Shown: positions 19,348-28,678 of the stretch, one piece after another
How positions within the stretch are numbered: the stretch's first letter is position 1
Layout of the letters: each line of letters opens with the position of its first letter
Assembly (NCBI GenBank): GCA_902557155.1
Contig: CACDYR010000003.1
Location: 49,654 to 113,653 of the forward strand
DNA: 64,000 bases
Source: an uncultured Pelagibacteraceae bacterium
GTDB taxonomy: Bacteria > Pseudomonadota > Alphaproteobacteria > Pelagibacterales > Pelagibacteraceae
Direction: 5' to 3'
Notes under the pieces: model-generated
What the model saw: the letters and a program-made list of their open reading frames with translations, nothing else
Told to the model about the DNA's origin: nothing
The model's database searches: none
Program-made: the position numbers and the translations under genes

Positions 19348-20316
19348 CTAAACTACTTCTGAAATAAGAGGTTTTTTATTAAAAAAACAATAGATATTAT
19401 CAACAGCCATCATACTCATAGCTAATCTTGTCTCGTGTGTTGCGCTCCCAATATGTGGTAAAACGAAACAGTTATCTAATTTTAAATATCTTTTGTCTAA
19501 ATTTGGTTCATTGTTAAAAACATCTAAACCTGCTGCATAAATTTTTTTATTTTCTAATGCATCTATCAATGCATCATCATCAATGGTTGATCCTCTTGAA
19601 GTGTTTATAACTACAGCATGTTTCGGTAACAAACTAATTGTTGAAGAATTAAGAATATTTTTAGTCTCAGCAGTTGCAGGTGTATGTATACTAACAAAGT
19701 CACACTCTGGTAGCATAGTTTTAATATCAGAAAAATACTTTGCACCATCTTCCAGATCATCAGAAAGTTTGTTTCTATTGTAATAAATTATCTTCATACC
19801 AAATGCCTTAGCAGATTTTGCAGCCATTCTTCCAATACGACCCATTCCAATGATACCTAAGGTTTTGCCAGTAACAGAATTTCCAATCATAAATTTAGTT
19901 AAATCTGGTTTTTGATTTTTCCAATTGTCTGCTCTGACTAAATTATAGGCTTCACCAATTCTTCTAGATGCAGCTAAAATCAAAAGTATAGTGGTTTCAG
20001 CTACTGCCTCATTTAACACATTGGGAGTATTTGTTACTTTAATTTTTTTTTCTTCAGCAGATTTAATTGAAATATTATCGTAACCAACTCCAACTTGAGC
20101 TATAATTTTTAATTTCCCATTTAAATTGTTAAAAAAATTTTCACTAATTTTATCAAAACCTGTTGAAATCATTCCGTCATAATCATTAACAATTTTTATT
20201 AATTCACTTTCTGGAATGGGTTCATCTTTTGAATTAAGAGTTACTTCAAATTCTTTTTTGAGTTTTTCCTCTGCTAAATCTGAGATTTTTCTAGAAACTA
20301 ATATTTTTGGCTTCAT
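19348..20316 (-). CDS. D-isomer specific 2-hydroxyacid dehydrogenase
   Basis: GKTLGIIGMGRIGR; VVINTSRGSTIDDDAL; VLPHIGSAT. Confidence 0.92.
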   Translation of the reverse strand: MKPKILVSRKISDLAEEKLKKEFEVTLNSKDEPIPESELIKIVNDYDGMISTGFDKISENFFNNLNGKLKIIAQVGVGYDNISIKSAEEKKIKVTNTPNVLNEAVAETTILLILAASRRIGEAYNLVRADNWKNQKPDLTKFMIGNSVTGKTLGIIGMGRIGRMAAKSAKAFGMKIIYYNRNKLSDDLEDGAKYFSDIKTMLPECDFVSIHTPATAETKNILNSSTISLLPKHAVVINTSRGSTIDDDALIDALENKKIYAAGLDVFNNEPNLDKRYLKLDNCFVLPHIGSATHETRLAMSMMAVDNIYCFFNKKPLISEVV

Positions 20317-20317
20317 A

Positions 20318-22102
20318 TTAGTGAGAATCTCTTGGTAAACCTTTAGTATGTGATACGTCTAAATATTTACCTCGAGAATTAATACATGCACCATCATCCA
20401 ATTGACCAACAGTATTTCTAAATATTTCCTGCCAAGGAGTTTGATTATTTGGTTTAAATACTTTTTTATTTTTTCTTCGTTTTTTAAATTCAGCTTGAGA
20501 AATTAATAAATCAACTCTTCTTTTGTTTAAATCTATTTTGATTTTATCGTAAGTTTTAACAATTCCTAGATCTCCACCTACTGCAGACTCTGGTGAAACA
20601 TGTAAAATTGATGGACTCTCTGATGTTCCACTTTGTCTTCCATCACCCAAAGTTGGTAGATGTCTTATTCCTTTTTTTAATAATCTGTCTGGTGGTTGCA
20701 TGTTAACCACTTCAGCTGATCCAGGATAACCAACAGGTCCGCAACCTCTAATAATTAATAGAGAGTTTTCATCTATCTTTAACTTCTTATCATTAAGTCT
20801 TTTATGATAATCCTCAGGACCATCAAAAACTATAGCTTTACATTCAAAAACATTTGGGTGTTTAGGATTTGATAAATATTGATCTCTAAATTCTTTACTG
20901 ATTACAGATGTTTTCATAATAGCAGATGAGAAAAAGTTACTTTTCATAACTAAAAAACCAGCTTTTTCAGTCAATGCATTCTTAAATGATTTAATTACTT
21001 TGTTATCTACATCAACTTTCTTTCTTAAATTTTCTCCTACAGTCTTTCCTGTAACAGTTTTAATTTTAGTATGAATTTTTTTGTTTTTAATTAATTCTTT
21101 CATTACCGCAGGTATTGCTCCAGCTCTATGAAAACTTTCCATTAAGTATTCTCCTGCAGGTTGGCAATTTACTAATAAAGGAATGTTGTGCCCAAGTTTT
21201 TGCCAATCGGAAAGATCAAATTTAATTCCCATATGTTTTGCAATAGCACTTAGATGAGCTGTGCAATTACTAGATCCACCAATAGCACTTGCAACAACTA
21301 CTGCGTTTTCAAAAGCTTTACGTGTCATAATTTTTGATGGGGTTAAATCTTCATGAACCATTCCAACGATTCTTTTTCCTGTTTCGTAAGAAATTTGTTC
21401 TCTTTCCCTATAAGGAGCTGGAATAACAGCACCCCCTGGTAAAGACATACCTAACGCTTCAGCAACAGAGTTCATTGAAGAAGCTGTTCCCATTGTATTA
21501 CAATGTCCAGCACTTGGGGCAGAGGATGCAACCATATCCATAAATTCCTCATATTTAATTTCTCCTTTGGCTAACATTTTTCTTGCTTCCCAAACTACCA
21601 TTCCTGAACCAGCTAGTTTTCCTTTGTAAACTCCATCTAACATTGGACCACCTGATAAAACTATTGCAGGAATATTTACTGTTGCAGCTGCCATCAAAGC
21701 TGCTGGCGTGGTTTTATCACATCCTGTTGTTAAGATAACTCCATCAATTGGGTATCCATACAAAACTTCCACTAGTGACAAATAAGAAAGATTTCTATCT
21801 AACATTGCTGTCGGTCTTTTTCCAGTTTCTTGAATTGGGTGAGTAGGAAATTCCATTGGTATGCCACCTGCTCTTCTAATTCCATCTTTTATTCTTTTGC
21901 TCAAAGACATGAAATGTCTATTGCATGGAGATAGATCACTGCCAGATTGCGCTATTCCTATAATTGGATTACCAGATTGTAATTCTTTTCTTGTAAGACC
22001 ATAATTTAAATACCTTTCTAGATATAAGGCCGTCATGTCAGGGTTTTTTGGATTATTGAACCACTGTTGACTTCTGAAACTCTTTTTTCTTTTTTTAGGC
22101 AT
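20318..22102 (-). CDS. IlvD/Edd family dehydratase (sugar-acid dehydratase type)
   Basis: GCDKTTPAALMAA, AGHCNTMGTASSMN, GGSSNCTAHL, RGCGPVGYPGSAEV. Confidence 0.92.
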   Translation of the reverse strand: MPKKRKKSFRSQQWFNNPKNPDMTALYLERYLNYGLTRKELQSGNPIIGIAQSGSDLSPCNRHFMSLSKRIKDGIRRAGGIPMEFPTHPIQETGKRPTAMLDRNLSYLSLVEVLYGYPIDGVILTTGCDKTTPAALMAAATVNIPAIVLSGGPMLDGVYKGKLAGSGMVVWEARKMLAKGEIKYEEFMDMVASSAPSAGHCNTMGTASSMNSVAEALGMSLPGGAVIPAPYREREQISYETGKRIVGMVHEDLTPSKIMTRKAFENAVVVASAIGGSSNCTAHLSAIAKHMGIKFDLSDWQKLGHNIPLLVNCQPAGEYLMESFHRAGAIPAVMKELIKNKKIHTKIKTVTGKTVGENLRKKVDVDNKVIKSFKNALTEKAGFLVMKSNFFSSAIMKTSVISKEFRDQYLSNPKHPNVFECKAIVFDGPEDYHKRLNDKKLKIDENSLLIIRGCGPVGYPGSAEVVNMQPPDRLLKKGIRHLPTLGDGRQSGTSESPSILHVSPESAVGGDLGIVKTYDKIKIDLNKRRVDLLISQAEFKKRRKNKKVFKPNNQTPWQEIFRNTVGQLDDGACINSRGKYLDVSHTKGLPRDSH

Positions 22103-22148
22103 AATTTAAATAATGGTTTGTTTAAGTTATTGGTTATATAATAAATTT

Positions 22149-23654
22149 ATGAATAATCTAATAGTTTTAAACAAGAATGACAATGTGGGCGTTAGCCAAT
22201 TTATTATTCCTGAAAAAACTAAAATTGAAGGTCATGAGATCAGCACTATTGATCCAATCCCTTTTGGACATAAAGTTTGTTTAAAAACTATTAAAAAAGG
22301 TGATCCAATCATAAAATATGATCAAATTATTGGATTTGCTTTAGATGATATTAAACCAGGACAACATGTTCATTCTCATAATTTAGAATTTAGAGAATTT
22401 AAAAGAGATTTTAAAGTTACAGATAAAAAACATGTTATTGATGAAAAAGCAGACACCTTCTTTAATGGAATTTTAAGAGATAATGGACAGGTTGCTACCA
22501 GAAATTACATTGGAATTGTAAGTACTGTAAATTGCTCAGCTACTGTCACTAAAATGATAGTTGAGAGGATTAAATATTCTGACATTTTAAAAGATTACCC
22601 AAATATTGATGGCATAGTTCCAATTACTCACTCAACAGGATGTGGAATGAATACAGAAAGTGAAGGAATGCAAATTTTTCAAAGAACTATAGATGGATTT
22701 AAAAATCATCCCAATTTTTCTCATGTTTTTGTTATAGGTTTAGGATGCGAATGTGCCCAAGTCAGTTTGTTTGATGAATCATTAAAAAAACATAACCGAA
22801 TTCATTTTCTAACAATCCAAGATGAAGGTGGAACAAAAAAAATAGTCGAAAAAGTGTTATCTCAAATTAAAAATTTGCTTTCAGAAGCTAATAATGTTCA
22901 AAGAACTTCACAACCAGTAAGTCATCTAACTTTAGCTCTTCAATGTGGTGGTTCAGATGGATATTCGGGAATAACTGCAAATCCTGCACTAGGAATTGCA
23001 GCAGATCTCTTAGTTAAAAAAGGTGGAAGTTCAATTTTATCCGAAACTCCAGAGATTTATGGAGCTGAACATTTATTAATTAATAGAGCAAGCTCACAAG
23101 AGACTGCTGATAAACTTATTAAAAGAATTGAATGGTGGAAACATTATACTTCAATTAATAATAGTTCTATGGACAACAATCCTGCACCAGGAAATAAAAA
23201 AGGCGGTCTAACAACCATATTAGAAAAATCCTTAGGTGCTGTTGCAAAAGGAGGAAACTCTATCCTTCAAGATGTTTTACACTATGCTGAACCTTTAAAA
23301 AATAAAGGTTTTAATTTTATGGATTCTCCTGGTTATGATCCTGTATCTGTAACTGGTCAAGTTGCATCAGGTGCTAATGTTATTTGTTTTACAACAGGAC
23401 GTGGATCTTGCTTTGGCTGTAAACCAGTTCCAAGTTTAAAACTTTCAACAAACTCAGCGATGTTTGAAAGAATGTCAGAAGATATGGATATTAATTGTGG
23501 CACAATTGCTGAAGGAAAAGAAAAAGTTGAAGAAGTTGGTCAAAAAATATTTGAATTAGTTGTAAATACTGCTTCAGGGAATAAATCAAAAAGTGAAATC
23601 AACGGCTACGGTGACGAGGAGTTTAATCCTTGGCAAGTTGGCGTTGTAATGTAA
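22149..23654 (+). CDS. uxaA: Altronate dehydratase family (UxaA), full length
   Basis: NDNVGV N-terminal SAF-like domain; NGQVATRNYIGIVSTVNCSATV; ALQCGGSDGYSGITANPALG. Start moved from 22113 to better ATG. Confidence 0.88.
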   Translation: MNNLIVLNKNDNVGVSQFIIPEKTKIEGHEISTIDPIPFGHKVCLKTIKKGDPIIKYDQIIGFALDDIKPGQHVHSHNLEFREFKRDFKVTDKKHVIDEKADTFFNGILRDNGQVATRNYIGIVSTVNCSATVTKMIVERIKYSDILKDYPNIDGIVPITHSTGCGMNTESEGMQIFQRTIDGFKNHPNFSHVFVIGLGCECAQVSLFDESLKKHNRIHFLTIQDEGGTKKIVEKVLSQIKNLLSEANNVQRTSQPVSHLTLALQCGGSDGYSGITANPALGIAADLLVKKGGSSILSETPEIYGAEHLLINRASSQETADKLIKRIEWWKHYTSINNSSMDNNPAPGNKKGGLTTILEKSLGAVAKGGNSILQDVLHYAEPLKNKGFNFMDSPGYDPVSVTGQVASGANVICFTTGRGSCFGCKPVPSLKLSTNSAMFERMSEDMDINCGTIAEGKEKVEEVGQKIFELVVNTASGNKSKSEINGYGDEEFNPWQVGVVM

Positions 23655-23666
23655 TTTATTTTTCCT

Positions 23667-24533
23667 GTGCCTCAACAAACATCCTTAATTAACGTAATTT
23701 TATTAGCCGCTGGTGGTTTTTTTATGTTTGTTTGTATGGACTCTACAGCAAAATATCTTGGAACAGTAATGCCAGTTACTCAGGCAATTTGGGGAAGATT
23801 TTTTTTTCACTTGGTATCTTTAATTATATTTTTTTTAATTTTTAAGCCAAAAGTAAATTTAAAAAAAAATTTTAAAGTCCAAATAATTAGATCGATATTA
23901 ATGGTTACTGCAACCTCTTTTATGTTTTATTCTTTACAGAAATTTGACTTGGTAGATATTTATGTCGTTTTCTTTACAGCTCCTTTAATCGTTTCACTAC
24001 TTTCAGCATACTTCCTAAAAGATATATTAAGTACAAAAGGTATACTTTTAATGTTATTGAGCTTTGGATCGATTGTTTATTCACTAGGTCCAAGTATGAG
24101 AATATTTAGTTTAGATTTAATATTCCCTATTGTTCCTCCAATTTGCTGGGCTCTTTATCAATTTTTTACCAAAGTTGTATCAGGCGATAACGATCCATTT
24201 GCTGCTATATTTTATACTTCAATTTTAGGTGCAATAATTTTTAGTATTTTTATATTTTTTAATTGGGTGCCATTAGAGAAAAATATCTTTTGGCTTTATT
24301 TAGTTATTCTTGGTGTGGCAGGTTTTGTAAGTCATTCTTTGATTATATACGCAATACAACTTTCTAATTTGTCATTTGTAACTAATTTTCAATACTCACA
24401 ATTAGTTTGGTCTACAATTATTAATTTCTTAATTTTTGGTGTACCGTTTGATTATAATAAAATTGTTGGTGTAATAGGAATTATTGTTTTTGGTATAATG
24501 TTCATAAGAACAGAGGGTAAAAAGAAAAGTTAA
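23667..24533 (+). CDS. EamA/DMT superfamily transporter
   Basis: About 10 TM, GTG start, EamA-type repeats. Confidence 0.85.
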   Translation: MPQQTSLINVILLAAGGFFMFVCMDSTAKYLGTVMPVTQAIWGRFFFHLVSLIIFFLIFKPKVNLKKNFKVQIIRSILMVTATSFMFYSLQKFDLVDIYVVFFTAPLIVSLLSAYFLKDILSTKGILLMLLSFGSIVYSLGPSMRIFSLDLIFPIVPPICWALYQFFTKVVSGDNDPFAAIFYTSILGAIIFSIFIFFNWVPLEKNIFWLYLVILGVAGFVSHSLIIYAIQLSNLSFVTNFQYSQLVWSTIINFLIFGVPFDYNKIVGVIGIIVFGIMFIRTEGKKKS

Positions 24534-24547
24534 ATAGTGAGGTTTAA

Positions 24548-25405
24548 ATGAAAAATATAGGTTTTATTGGTGTTGGGTATATGGGCTATGGAATAGCTAA
24601 AAATATTTTAAAACATAAAAATAAGCTTTTTGTCATTGCTAATAAAAATAGAAAACCAATTGAGAAAATTATTAGCGATGGAGCTGAAGAAGTAAAATCT
24701 TTTGAAGACTTTTCTAGTAAAAATTTAGATGTGATGTTTATGTGTGTTACCAACACTCCTATAGCAAAATTAATTTCTGAAAAAATATCTGAAATATTAG
24801 ATGGTAAAACTTTAATTATTGATATCACTACTCACAACAAAACTGGCTCAATCGAAACTGAGGAAATATTCAAGGCAAAAAATATTAATTATGTTGAATG
24901 TCCTGTAATGGGAGGACCTGTTCAAGCAGAGGAAGGTGTATTGGGAGGAATTGTTGGAGCGTCAGATGAAAATTTTAAAATTGCTGAACCATACTTTAAT
25001 TTTTTCTGTAAAGAATATTTTCATTTTGGACCTGTTGGAATGGGAGCAAAATCTAAGCTTTTAAATAATTTTTTATCCCTTGGAAATGCTGCATTAGTTA
25101 ATCATTTGGCTAAAAGTGCTACGGAAATGGGTTTAGACTTAAAAAAAGTATTTGATGTTGCAAAACTTGGTTCCGGAAATTCTGCAGCACTTAATAGAGT
25201 TTTTGATAATCTGTTAAAAGGTGATTTTACTGGATTTAAATTCACGGCAAGTAACTCTGTAAAAGACTTAACTTATATTCAAGACTTGTTAAAAGATTTT
25301 CCTGAAGCTGAAAAAGTTGCTGAAGTTAATAAAAATTATTTTCAAAAAGCTGTTGATGATGGTTACGGTGAAAATTTTATTAGTGAATTAATAAATAAAA
25401 AATAA
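24548..25405 (+). CDS. NAD(P)-dependent beta-hydroxyacid dehydrogenase
   Basis: IGFIGVGYMGYGIAKN; ECPVMGGPVQAEEGVLGG. Confidence 0.88.
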   Translation: MKNIGFIGVGYMGYGIAKNILKHKNKLFVIANKNRKPIEKIISDGAEEVKSFEDFSSKNLDVMFMCVTNTPIAKLISEKISEILDGKTLIIDITTHNKTGSIETEEIFKAKNINYVECPVMGGPVQAEEGVLGGIVGASDENFKIAEPYFNFFCKEYFHFGPVGMGAKSKLLNNFLSLGNAALVNHLAKSATEMGLDLKKVFDVAKLGSGNSAALNRVFDNLLKGDFTGFKFTASNSVKDLTYIQDLLKDFPEAEKVAEVNKNYFQKAVDDGYGENFISELINKK

Positions 25406-25514
25406 TTTTGGAAGTAACTTAAGTTAGCGGGAATCTACTAAAGCACTAGGTTGTATTCAATAAATATATTTGCACAAAACTAAAATAAATTAATTGAAAT
25501 TGTATAATTTATAA

Positions 25515-25685
25515 TTACCTTTTTTATAGAAGGAGGTTTATGTTAATACTTTCACCACCTGATACTTAGCTGAACAGCTTTTCGTTTGAAAAATATAACG
25601 AAAATAAATTCCTCTCGGGATTATAATGCCAAAGAGGCGATACAAGGGAGCTCTTTAGGTATACACTTAAAGAGCGAACCCTTTA
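25515..25685. ncRNA. Candidate structured RNA / multi-hairpin intergenic element, unidentified family
   Basis: TATAAT at 25503-25508 followed by AGCT-gaac-AGCT (25568-25579), TTTTCGTT/AACGAAAA (25579-25604), CCTCT/AGAGG (25611-25637), AAGGG..GCTCTTTA/TAAAGAGC..CCCTT (25644-25683) in a 284-bp gap. Confidence 0.5.
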
Positions 25686-25689
25686 AAAA

Positions 25690-26217
25690 CTAATTTACAG
25701 ATTTTAATATTTCTAGTGGAAGTGGAGCTTCTGGGTATTTTTTTTGACATAACTTTTCATAGTTTTCACAAAAACTCATGATAGTTTTTTGAACTTCTTT
25801 TTTATTTTTATTTGAAAGATTAAGCTCTTTAATTAATTCACTGCAATTTTTTTCTAATTCAATTATTTGTTCTCCTGAAAAAAATTCTCCTGTTTCTATT
25901 TCCCAATATGTGTCTTCAAGCTCATCATCAGTTAGATCATTTAATTTTTTCTGTAATAATTTAATTGTTTCGTCCTCTGTTGCCTTATCTCTCATGGGAG
26001 AATCTTTAAGTTTTCCAAGGCATTTATCTCTTAATCCATCAATGAAATGAAAATAAGGTTTGCCCTCTGAAAAATCTCTAAAATGATTTGTGTTAAAATA
26101 TTTATCAATAGCTGTTTCTGTTGAAACCTTTTCTTTACCCTTAATTATAGCAATTTGAACGTAAACTTCTTGGCTAATATATTCTTCAATATGATCTTTA
26201 ACTTTTTGAGTAATCAT
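25690..26217 (-). CDS. Conserved hypothetical protein
   Basis: 175-aa ORF, charged and helical, no recognised domain. Confidence 0.55.
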   Translation of the reverse strand: MITQKVKDHIEEYISQEVYVQIAIIKGKEKVSTETAIDKYFNTNHFRDFSEGKPYFHFIDGLRDKCLGKLKDSPMRDKATEDETIKLLQKKLNDLTDDELEDTYWEIETGEFFSGEQIIELEKNCSELIKELNLSNKNKKEVQKTIMSFCENYEKLCQKKYPEAPLPLEILKSVN

Positions 26218-26232
26218 CTTTAATATTTGTAA

Positions 26233-26700
26233 CTAGTGTTCCTCTCTATACCTATTATGGCAAGCTTTACAATTACTCCACATAAATTGTTTCAGAGTGC
26301 CTCTTATATCTTCGGCATCTTCAATTACAGATGTAAGTTTTATCATATCATCAGAGGCTTTTTGCATTAATGCATTAAAATCATCTTTTTCATCCCAAAT
26401 TGTTAATAAAGCTTCAGTATCAAAACCCTCTTGAGTATTTTCAGGAAATAGATCTATTAAAACTTTATAATTTTCACTCATTTTTATCATTAGTTTTTTT
26501 GCTTTTTCAAAGTCTCCTTTTGAAGAGAAAGCTTGAACCCTTTTAGCTGTACTATAGTTTTTACTAAACAATGCTTGTCGACTTTTAATAATATCTTCAA
26601 CTGTTAACTCAGCATTACTAGATGAGACGAAAAATAGGCTTATAATTGAGAATAAAATTATTTTAATATATTTTTTTATGTGATTAAATAAATTATGCAT
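26233..26700 (-). CDS. Secreted cytochrome c'-like protein
   Basis: Signal peptide and C-terminal CKACH heme motif in four-helix-type sequence. Confidence 0.85.
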   Translation of the reverse strand: MHNLFNHIKKYIKIILFSIISLFFVSSSNAELTVEDIIKSRQALFSKNYSTAKRVQAFSSKGDFEKAKKLMIKMSENYKVLIDLFPENTQEGFDTEALLTIWDEKDDFNALMQKASDDMIKLTSVIEDAEDIRGTLKQFMWSNCKACHNRYREEH

Positions 26701-27222
26701 GTAACAAATACCCTAACAGAGTATGGCATCATCTCAAAAGCGTTACATTGGCTCAGCGCAATTATTCTTTTTATACAAATACCTTTAGGTTTTTACCTAG
26801 TTGATTTAGATTTTGGTGATCAAAGAATAACTATTGAAGATATTCACGTTACGTTAGGTTTAACTGTTTTTTATATAATAATAATAAGGTTAATAAATAA
26901 TATACTTAATCCAACTCCAAAATTAGATCCAAGTATTTTTAAAGGACAGAGGTTTTTGGCAAAAATGAACCATGTGCTTTTATATATTGCTATTTTATCA
27001 ATAACAATTTCAGGAATATTAAAAAAATTGTTTAATGGGGAAACATTAACAATATTGTTTAAGGAAATTCAAATTAATGAAAATTTTGATTTAGCTGATC
27101 AGTTTTATGAAATTCATATTCTTTCGAATTATACCCTTATCGGTTTAATAGTGCTTCATATATCTGCAGTTATTGTTCACAAACTATTTTTTGGGGACAA
27201 TTTATTAAAAAGAATTCTTTAA
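26695..27222 (+). CDS. Cytochrome b561
   Basis: EYGIISKALHWLSAIILFIQIPLGFYL; HVTLGLTVF; LHISAVIVHKLF. Confidence 0.88.
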   Translation: MHVTNTLTEYGIISKALHWLSAIILFIQIPLGFYLVDLDFGDQRITIEDIHVTLGLTVFYIIIIRLINNILNPTPKLDPSIFKGQRFLAKMNHVLLYIAILSITISGILKKLFNGETLTILFKEIQINENFDLADQFYEIHILSNYTLIGLIVLHISAVIVHKLFFGDNLLKRIL

Positions 27223-27224
27223 TC

Positions 27225-27662
27225 TTAATGACAAGCAATTCCAAACTTTTTTAATCTCCAATAATTATAAGGCCAGGGAGTTAAAAAACCTACAATCAGC
27301 ATTATTGGTACCACCCACCATGTTAAAATTGCGCCTCCGGTTAAAACATAGTCAGTTAAATTCATCATAATTTCCATACTAATCATTGAAATTAAACTCA
27401 TACCACAAGCTGTTTTGAATGCGTTAACAAAATTAAAATTTTGTGTCATTAAAATTATTGTTTCTAAAATAATACTTGTGATCAATCCGTTAATGATTGC
27501 TAAAATCATTATTCCTAAAACTGGAAAAGGAATTTGAGTTAATTGAAAAAATAATATTGTTCCAAAATCTCCAATTGCACAACCAAGTACACACCAAGCT
27601 GTATTTTTTGCGCTTCTTTTCCAGGTATGTCTACAAGACCAATGAAATGTGGAGGTATTCAT
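27225..27662 (-). CDS. DUF4396-like membrane protein
   Basis: FHWSCRHTWKRSAKNTAWCVLGCAIGDFGTI pattern. Confidence 0.7.
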   Translation of the reverse strand: MNTSTFHWSCRHTWKRSAKNTAWCVLGCAIGDFGTILFFQLTQIPFPVLGIMILAIINGLITSIILETIILMTQNFNFVNAFKTACGMSLISMISMEIMMNLTDYVLTGGAILTWWVVPIMLIVGFLTPWPYNYWRLKKFGIACH

Positions 27663-27684
27663 TATAATTTGATATTAATGATAA

Positions 27685-28368
27685 ATGATTTTTAGACAAG
27701 TTTTCGATAATAAATCATCAACTTATACTTATTTAATTGCGTCGGCAAAAGGTCGCGAGGCAGTCATAATTGATCCAGTAATTGAGAATGTTGAAAGCTA
27801 CATAAGGTTACTTAAAGAATTAGATTTAAAACTAGTTAAGGTAATAGATACCCATATTCATGCTGATCATGTAACTGGTGCAAGTAAACTCAAGCAAGCA
27901 ACAAATTGCTCTACACTTATGGGGGAACATACACCTGCTGATGCTGTAGAAATTAAAGTAAAAGATGATGAAATAATAAAAATTGATCAAATAGAAATCA
28001 AAGCCATGTATACACCTGGTCATACTTCTGACAGTTATAGTTTCTTAATGGAGAACTATTTATTTTCAGGAGATACTCTTTTAATTAATGGTACTGGTAG
28101 AACAGATTTTCAAAACGGAAGTTCAAAAGATGCTTACAATTCAATCTTTAATAGATTGTTAAAATTACCTGAGGGTACAATTTTGTATCCTGGTCATGAT
28201 TACAACGGCAAAGAATCTAGCACAATTGGTAATGAAAAAAAATTTAATCCAAGATTGCAGGTTAAAAATGTTGATGAATATGTCGAACTTATGTCAAATC
28301 TTAATTTAGCAAAACCAAAATTAATAGATATCAATGTAAGTAGAAATATAAAATTAGGCGCTAATTAA
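27685..28368 (+). CDS. MBL-fold hydrolase, persulfide dioxygenase (ETHE1)-like
   Basis: DTHIHADHVTGA, YTPGHTSDSYSF, LFSGDTLLINGTGRTDFQNG, YPGHDYNG. Confidence 0.88.
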   Translation: MIFRQVFDNKSSTYTYLIASAKGREAVIIDPVIENVESYIRLLKELDLKLVKVIDTHIHADHVTGASKLKQATNCSTLMGEHTPADAVEIKVKDDEIIKIDQIEIKAMYTPGHTSDSYSFLMENYLFSGDTLLINGTGRTDFQNGSSKDAYNSIFNRLLKLPEGTILYPGHDYNGKESSTIGNEKKFNPRLQVKNVDEYVELMSNLNLAKPKLIDINVSRNIKLGAN

Positions 28369-28678
28369 AGACAACAAATATTAAAAACCAATAAGAAACT
28401 AATCCGGCTGATATTGTTGCAATAATATTTTTTGAAAAATAACCTACAATTACAGCAACTAATGCTCCAAAAATTTTAGGATCATTCATTTCTATAAAAG
28501 TTCCAAAATCATTTATAAATATTCCTGGAAATATTATTGCTGGAAATACTGCAGAAGGAACATATTCCAACACTGCTTTAATTTTATCTCCCAACATATC
28601 TCTACTTATTAAAGCGATCATAGTCATTCTAGTAAAGTAAGTTAATATTCCAGCAAAAATTATTGCAGTGAGGGTCAT
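28361..28678 (-). CDS. azlD: AzlD family branched-chain amino acid exporter subunit
   Basis: 4-TM 105-aa protein directly coupled to azlC. Confidence 0.82.
   Translation of the reverse strand: MTLTAIIFAGILTYFTRMTMIALISRDMLGDKIKAVLEYVPSAVFPAIIFPGIFINDFGTFIEMNDPKIFGALVAVIVGYFSKNIIATISAGLVSYWFLIFVVFN

Noticed and set aside
25540-25569. Interpretation of MLILSPPDT as a tmRNA tag peptide
   Set aside because: Known tags end in hydrophobic ALAA/AVAA-type sequence, and no tRNA-like acceptor domain with a TTCGA loop is seen nearby.
25611-25683. Interpretation as a simple rho-independent terminator for 24548..25405
   Set aside because: It is over 200 nt past the stop codon, made of several hairpins, and no U-tract follows on either strand; kept as unknown structured element.
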